From the NCBI RefSeq assembly GCF_004365095.1, contig NZ_SOCN01000001.1, forward strand, positions 372,001 to 436,000: a stretch of DNA of 64,000 nucleotides, read 5' to 3'. The stretch comes from Mycoplasmopsis mustelae (GTDB lineage: Bacteria > Bacillota_I > Bacilli_A > Mycoplasmatales > Metamycoplasmataceae). A program made the translations under genes and the position numbers. Below the pieces are notes generated by a model. That model worked only from the letters and a program-made list of their open reading frames with translations. It ran no database searches and was not told the DNA's origin. Of this stretch, positions 61,477 through 64,000 are shown piece by piece (positions within the stretch are counted from its first letter, which is position 1; each line of letters starts with the position of its first letter).

Positions 61477-63519
61477 TTACTCTTTTATAGTTAGTTTTAC
61501 TGCTTGTGGATTTTGACTTATTGCTTCTTCTAATATATCTTTGTCTTTTTTAAGTCTACTTGAAGCGAATTGTAGAGCTCTTCAATTTTGTTTAACTGCT
61601 TCCATAACAATTTCTTTATCATCTTTTAAAGTATCGGAAGCGTAATTCAAGACTGGAAAGTATAATTTTACTTGTTTTAATATAATTTCTTTATTATTTA
61701 AGATATCTAATATTTCTTTATCTTTTGCAAAAGGACTATCTTGTAAATCAAAAGCAACAGATAAGATATTTTGTTTTAATGCTTCTAAAACTAGCTCTTT
61801 ATCATTTCTTAATCTTTCTGAGGCATAAATGATTGCTTCAGGATTATTGCGAATTGCCGCTAAAACAATCTTTTTTTCATCTTTAAGCTTGTCAGAAGCA
61901 TATTTTAAAGCCTCTCCATCATATCTGTTAACTAAATCAAATACTAAATTATAATCATTTAAAGGTTTGAAAGTTTCACTAAATTGATCATCAGTAATAA
62001 TTTTTAAATAATCAATATCTTTCTTCACGGCCTCTAAAATTATATCTTTATCATTTTTTAAAGAATCAGAAATATCATGTAATGAATTTGGGTTTCTTTT
62101 TATTGCCTCTAAGGCAATGTTTTTGTTATTTTTTATGTCATTAGAAAAACTATCTAAGTTTTTTGGTTCTTTTTTAACAACTGATAATGCAAAATCGAAA
62201 TTATTAAGTAAGGATCTAGATGCTTGAGTTTCTTTTTTGTTGACAGCTTCCTTACTAAGTCTAAAATATGGAACACTAAGGATCGTTGAAATAATATCAT
62301 TATCGCTAAGTAGTTGACTTCCTGATTTAAAAAGAAAGTTAATAGTATCGCTAGGGTGTTTTTTTATTGAATTTATTACATTTATTTTGTTGTTTATTGT
62401 TTCTTTTACATTTGAATCATTATACAATTGATTCTCATTTAATCATTCATAAATTGATATATTTTCCTTTAAGAGAGATAAAACAAAATCTTTTTCCTCA
62501 AGTAATTTTTTAGGTATAAATTTATATAAATTTGAAATATCTATATTTTTTTTAATTTGTTCTAATCAAAAGTTTTTATCATTTAAAATATTAACTATAT
62601 CGCTATCTTCTTTAAGCGAAGAATTTATATAATCAATAATTAATACATTTTGTTTAATTGCATTTAATATAAAATCTTTATCATTTCGTATTGCTTCTGG
62701 TAACAATTTACCATAAAGTGTGATGTTTATATTATTGGATTCAATCAAATTTAATAAAAAATCCTTATTTTCTAATAATTTTTTAATATCTTGAGACTTA
62801 AAAATTTCACCGCGAGTGGCTTTATCTATTTCACTATTTAATAAAAGATGTTTAGCAAAATTTTCATTCATTATTAAATCTTCAGTGTTTGATCAAATTA
62901 AGAATTTTTCTAGTCCCTTTTCCTGTAAACCTTGATAAGTAGAGGAAACTTGTTTTATAGCTTCATTAATAATATCTTTGTCTTTTTTAAGTTTGTTTGA
63001 TAAATAAACAAACGACTTCAAGTTTTGTTTGATAGCAGCTAAGGCGAGGTCTTTATCGTTTTTTAAATTGTCAGATGCATATTTAATAGCTTTTCCATTT
63101 TGATTTATTGCATCTAAAACTACTTCTTTATCATTTTTCAATTTTTCACTGGCATTTTCTAAAGCCAATCAATATTTGTTTTTATTTATAGATTCTAAAA
63201 GGGTTTGTTTTTCAGGGCTTATCTCTTCCATTTTTTGTTGTGGAGGTATTTGTTGAATTTTACCTGACATATTATTGTTTTTCTCTTCAGAATTTATTTC
63301 TTTCATCTTTTGTGGAGGTATTTGTTGAGTTTTATCAGACGGATTATTTTTATTTTCTAGGTTCATTTCCTCCATTTTCTGTGGTGGCACTTGTTGGATT
63401 TCGCCTGAAGTATTGTTTTTATCTTTTAGATTTTTTTGTGAATTGGTTGAACAGGAAATGGCAGAAACACTGATGGAAGAAATCCCTAACAAAACTAATG
63501 TTAATTTTTTAAATTTCAT
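61477..63519 (-). CDS. DUF4116-repeat lipoprotein
   Basis: 680 residues. Signal peptide with lipobox SAISC (Cys about 23), then three imperfect tandem units ending in PPQKMEE-type motifs (residues about 38-105), then at least eight DUF4116 repeats of the pattern A.E.LK.DK..VL.AI.QN (for example YASDNLKNDKDLALAAIKQN and YASDTLKDDKEIVMEAVKQN). Each repeat is likely a helical hairpin, giving an extended surface protein. TGA Trp codons join pieces that otherwise look like four ORFs. Function unknown; candidate surface antigen. Confidence 0.85.
63222..63420. repeat. Tandem repeats in lipoprotein gene
   Basis: Three units of about 60-70 bases carrying TTTGTTGTGGAGGTATTTGT-like sequence encode the PPQKMEE modules. 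Units differ by substitutions and small insertions, so copy-number variation is possible. Confidence 0.6.
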
Positions 63520-63621
63520 ATATAAAACTCCTTGTTATAAATGAATTTTTACTTAATATAAATCTATACTTAAATTTTAAAATTAAGTAAATATTAAAAT
63601 TAATAATATCATAAAAGCGTC

Positions 63622-63657
63622 TTTTTCTTTACTTTTTTATAAAAAAGTAAAGAAAAA
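63622..63657. repeat. Perfect 36-base palindrome
   Basis: TTTTTCTTTACTTTTTTA followed by its exact reverse complement. It lies between the ABC gene terminator and the lipoprotein start, and could form a second terminator or a protein-binding site. Confidence 0.65.
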
Positions 63658-63679
63658 TTTAAACAAATATTAAGAAATT

Positions 63680-63714
63680 TAAAAAAAACCAAGTAATTTT
63701 ACCTGGTTTTTTTT
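63680..63714 (-). terminator. Terminator of ABC ATPase gene
   Basis: Stem AAAAAAAACCA/TGGTTTTTTTT (inner AAGT/ACC imperfect), just past the ABC gene stop. Confidence 0.75.
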
Positions 63715-63717
63715 AAA

Positions 63718-64000
63718 TTAGTCTTCTCATTTCAAACTATTTGGATGTACTGGGTTTTTATTATAGCGCTCTCTACGAATTTTTCCGTTTTGAATGTGAA
63801 TAATACGATCTGAAATTGCTTCAATTGCTGGGTTATGAGTAACCATTACAATGGTTGTTCCGTATTTTTTATTTATATCATATAGATATGATAAAACGAT
63901 ACTAGTGGTTTTTTCGTCTAAAGCTGCGGTTGGTTCATCAGCAAAAATAATGTCTGAATTTTTTGCCAATGCTCTTAAGATAGAAATACGTTGTTGCTGT
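63718..64000 (-). CDS. ABC transporter ATPase, 3' part only (LolD/MacB type)
   Basis: The last 94 residues of an ATPase: end of the signature QQQRISILRALAKN, Walker B IIFADEPTAALDE, D-loop, then TTIVMVTHNPAIEAISDRII with the H-loop His. The QQQR signature and THNPA match ATPases paired with FtsX/MacB-type permeases. The start and partner permease lie beyond the window. One TGA Trp near the end. Confidence 0.9.

Noticed and set aside
63222-63420. Tandem repeats as a CRISPR array
   Set aside because: The repeats lie inside a coding frame, vary in sequence and have no unique spacers; no cas genes are nearby.

Overview
The window is AT-rich chromosomal DNA from a mollicute of the Mycoplasma type. 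The clearest sign is the genetic code: dozens of conserved proteins (LysS, Lon, LeuS, GlpK, DnaA, OppA and others) read through only if TGA codes for tryptophan, and all gene boundaries here use that code. Other signs are very compact operons with 1-11 bp overlaps, a diderm-free lipoprotein repertoire, no cell-wall genes, and single tRNA genes scattered between operons. Gene content (GlpO/GlpF/GlpK, an Opp system with a giant OppF, DUF4116 lipoprotein) suggests the hominis/synoviae-like branch (Mycoplasmopsis), but this is inference and no species is claimed.

Layout. 1-9.1 kb: 5' end of deoD, tRNA-Ser, three tandem two-helix membrane proteins (DUF4231/SLATT-like), two HAD phosphatases, tRNA-His, pyrH-frr, rnhC, lysS, an IS30 transposase remnant and the SRP RNA. 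9.2-20.8 kb: a stomatin/NfeD pair, a small membrane-protein pair behind a T16 tract (the first one frameshifted), eno, rnhB, rpsP-trmD-rplS, an alpha/beta hydrolase, cmk-der and msrB. 20.7-28 kb: amino-acid permease, lon, leuS, upp. 28.3-35.8 kb: one eight-gene operon for glycerol, glycerophosphodiester and dihydroxyacetone use (glpO, MFS transporter, glpQ, glpK, glpF, dhaK, dhaL, dhaM). It takes up glycerol (GlpF) or glycerophosphodiesters, makes glycerol-3-phosphate (GlpK, GlpQ), oxidises it to DHAP with H2O2 release (GlpO), and phosphorylates dihydroxyacetone with the PTS (DhaKLM).

36-45 kb is the replication-origin region: S4 protein-dnaN-dnaA on the minus strand, an AT-rich spacer with DnaA-box-like repeats, then divergent recD-like helicase-pth-tilS and ftsH. 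45-47.8 kb holds the ECF transporter module ecfA1-ecfA2-ecfT. 47.9-50.4 kb is an accessory island: a DUF3800 gene bracketed by two about 120-nt structured RNAs with their own terminators, themselves bracketed by two decayed genes. 50.4-59.8 kb is the oligopeptide transporter oppA-B-C-D-F plus a small membrane protein. The window ends with gapD, a DUF4116-repeat lipoprotein and the 3' part of an ABC ATPase gene.

The most unusual items are the DUF3800/paired-RNA island, the triple 2TM membrane-protein cassette, the about 480-residue coiled-coil insertion inside OppF, and the repeat lipoprotein. No CRISPR array, rRNA operon or intact insertion sequence was seen.
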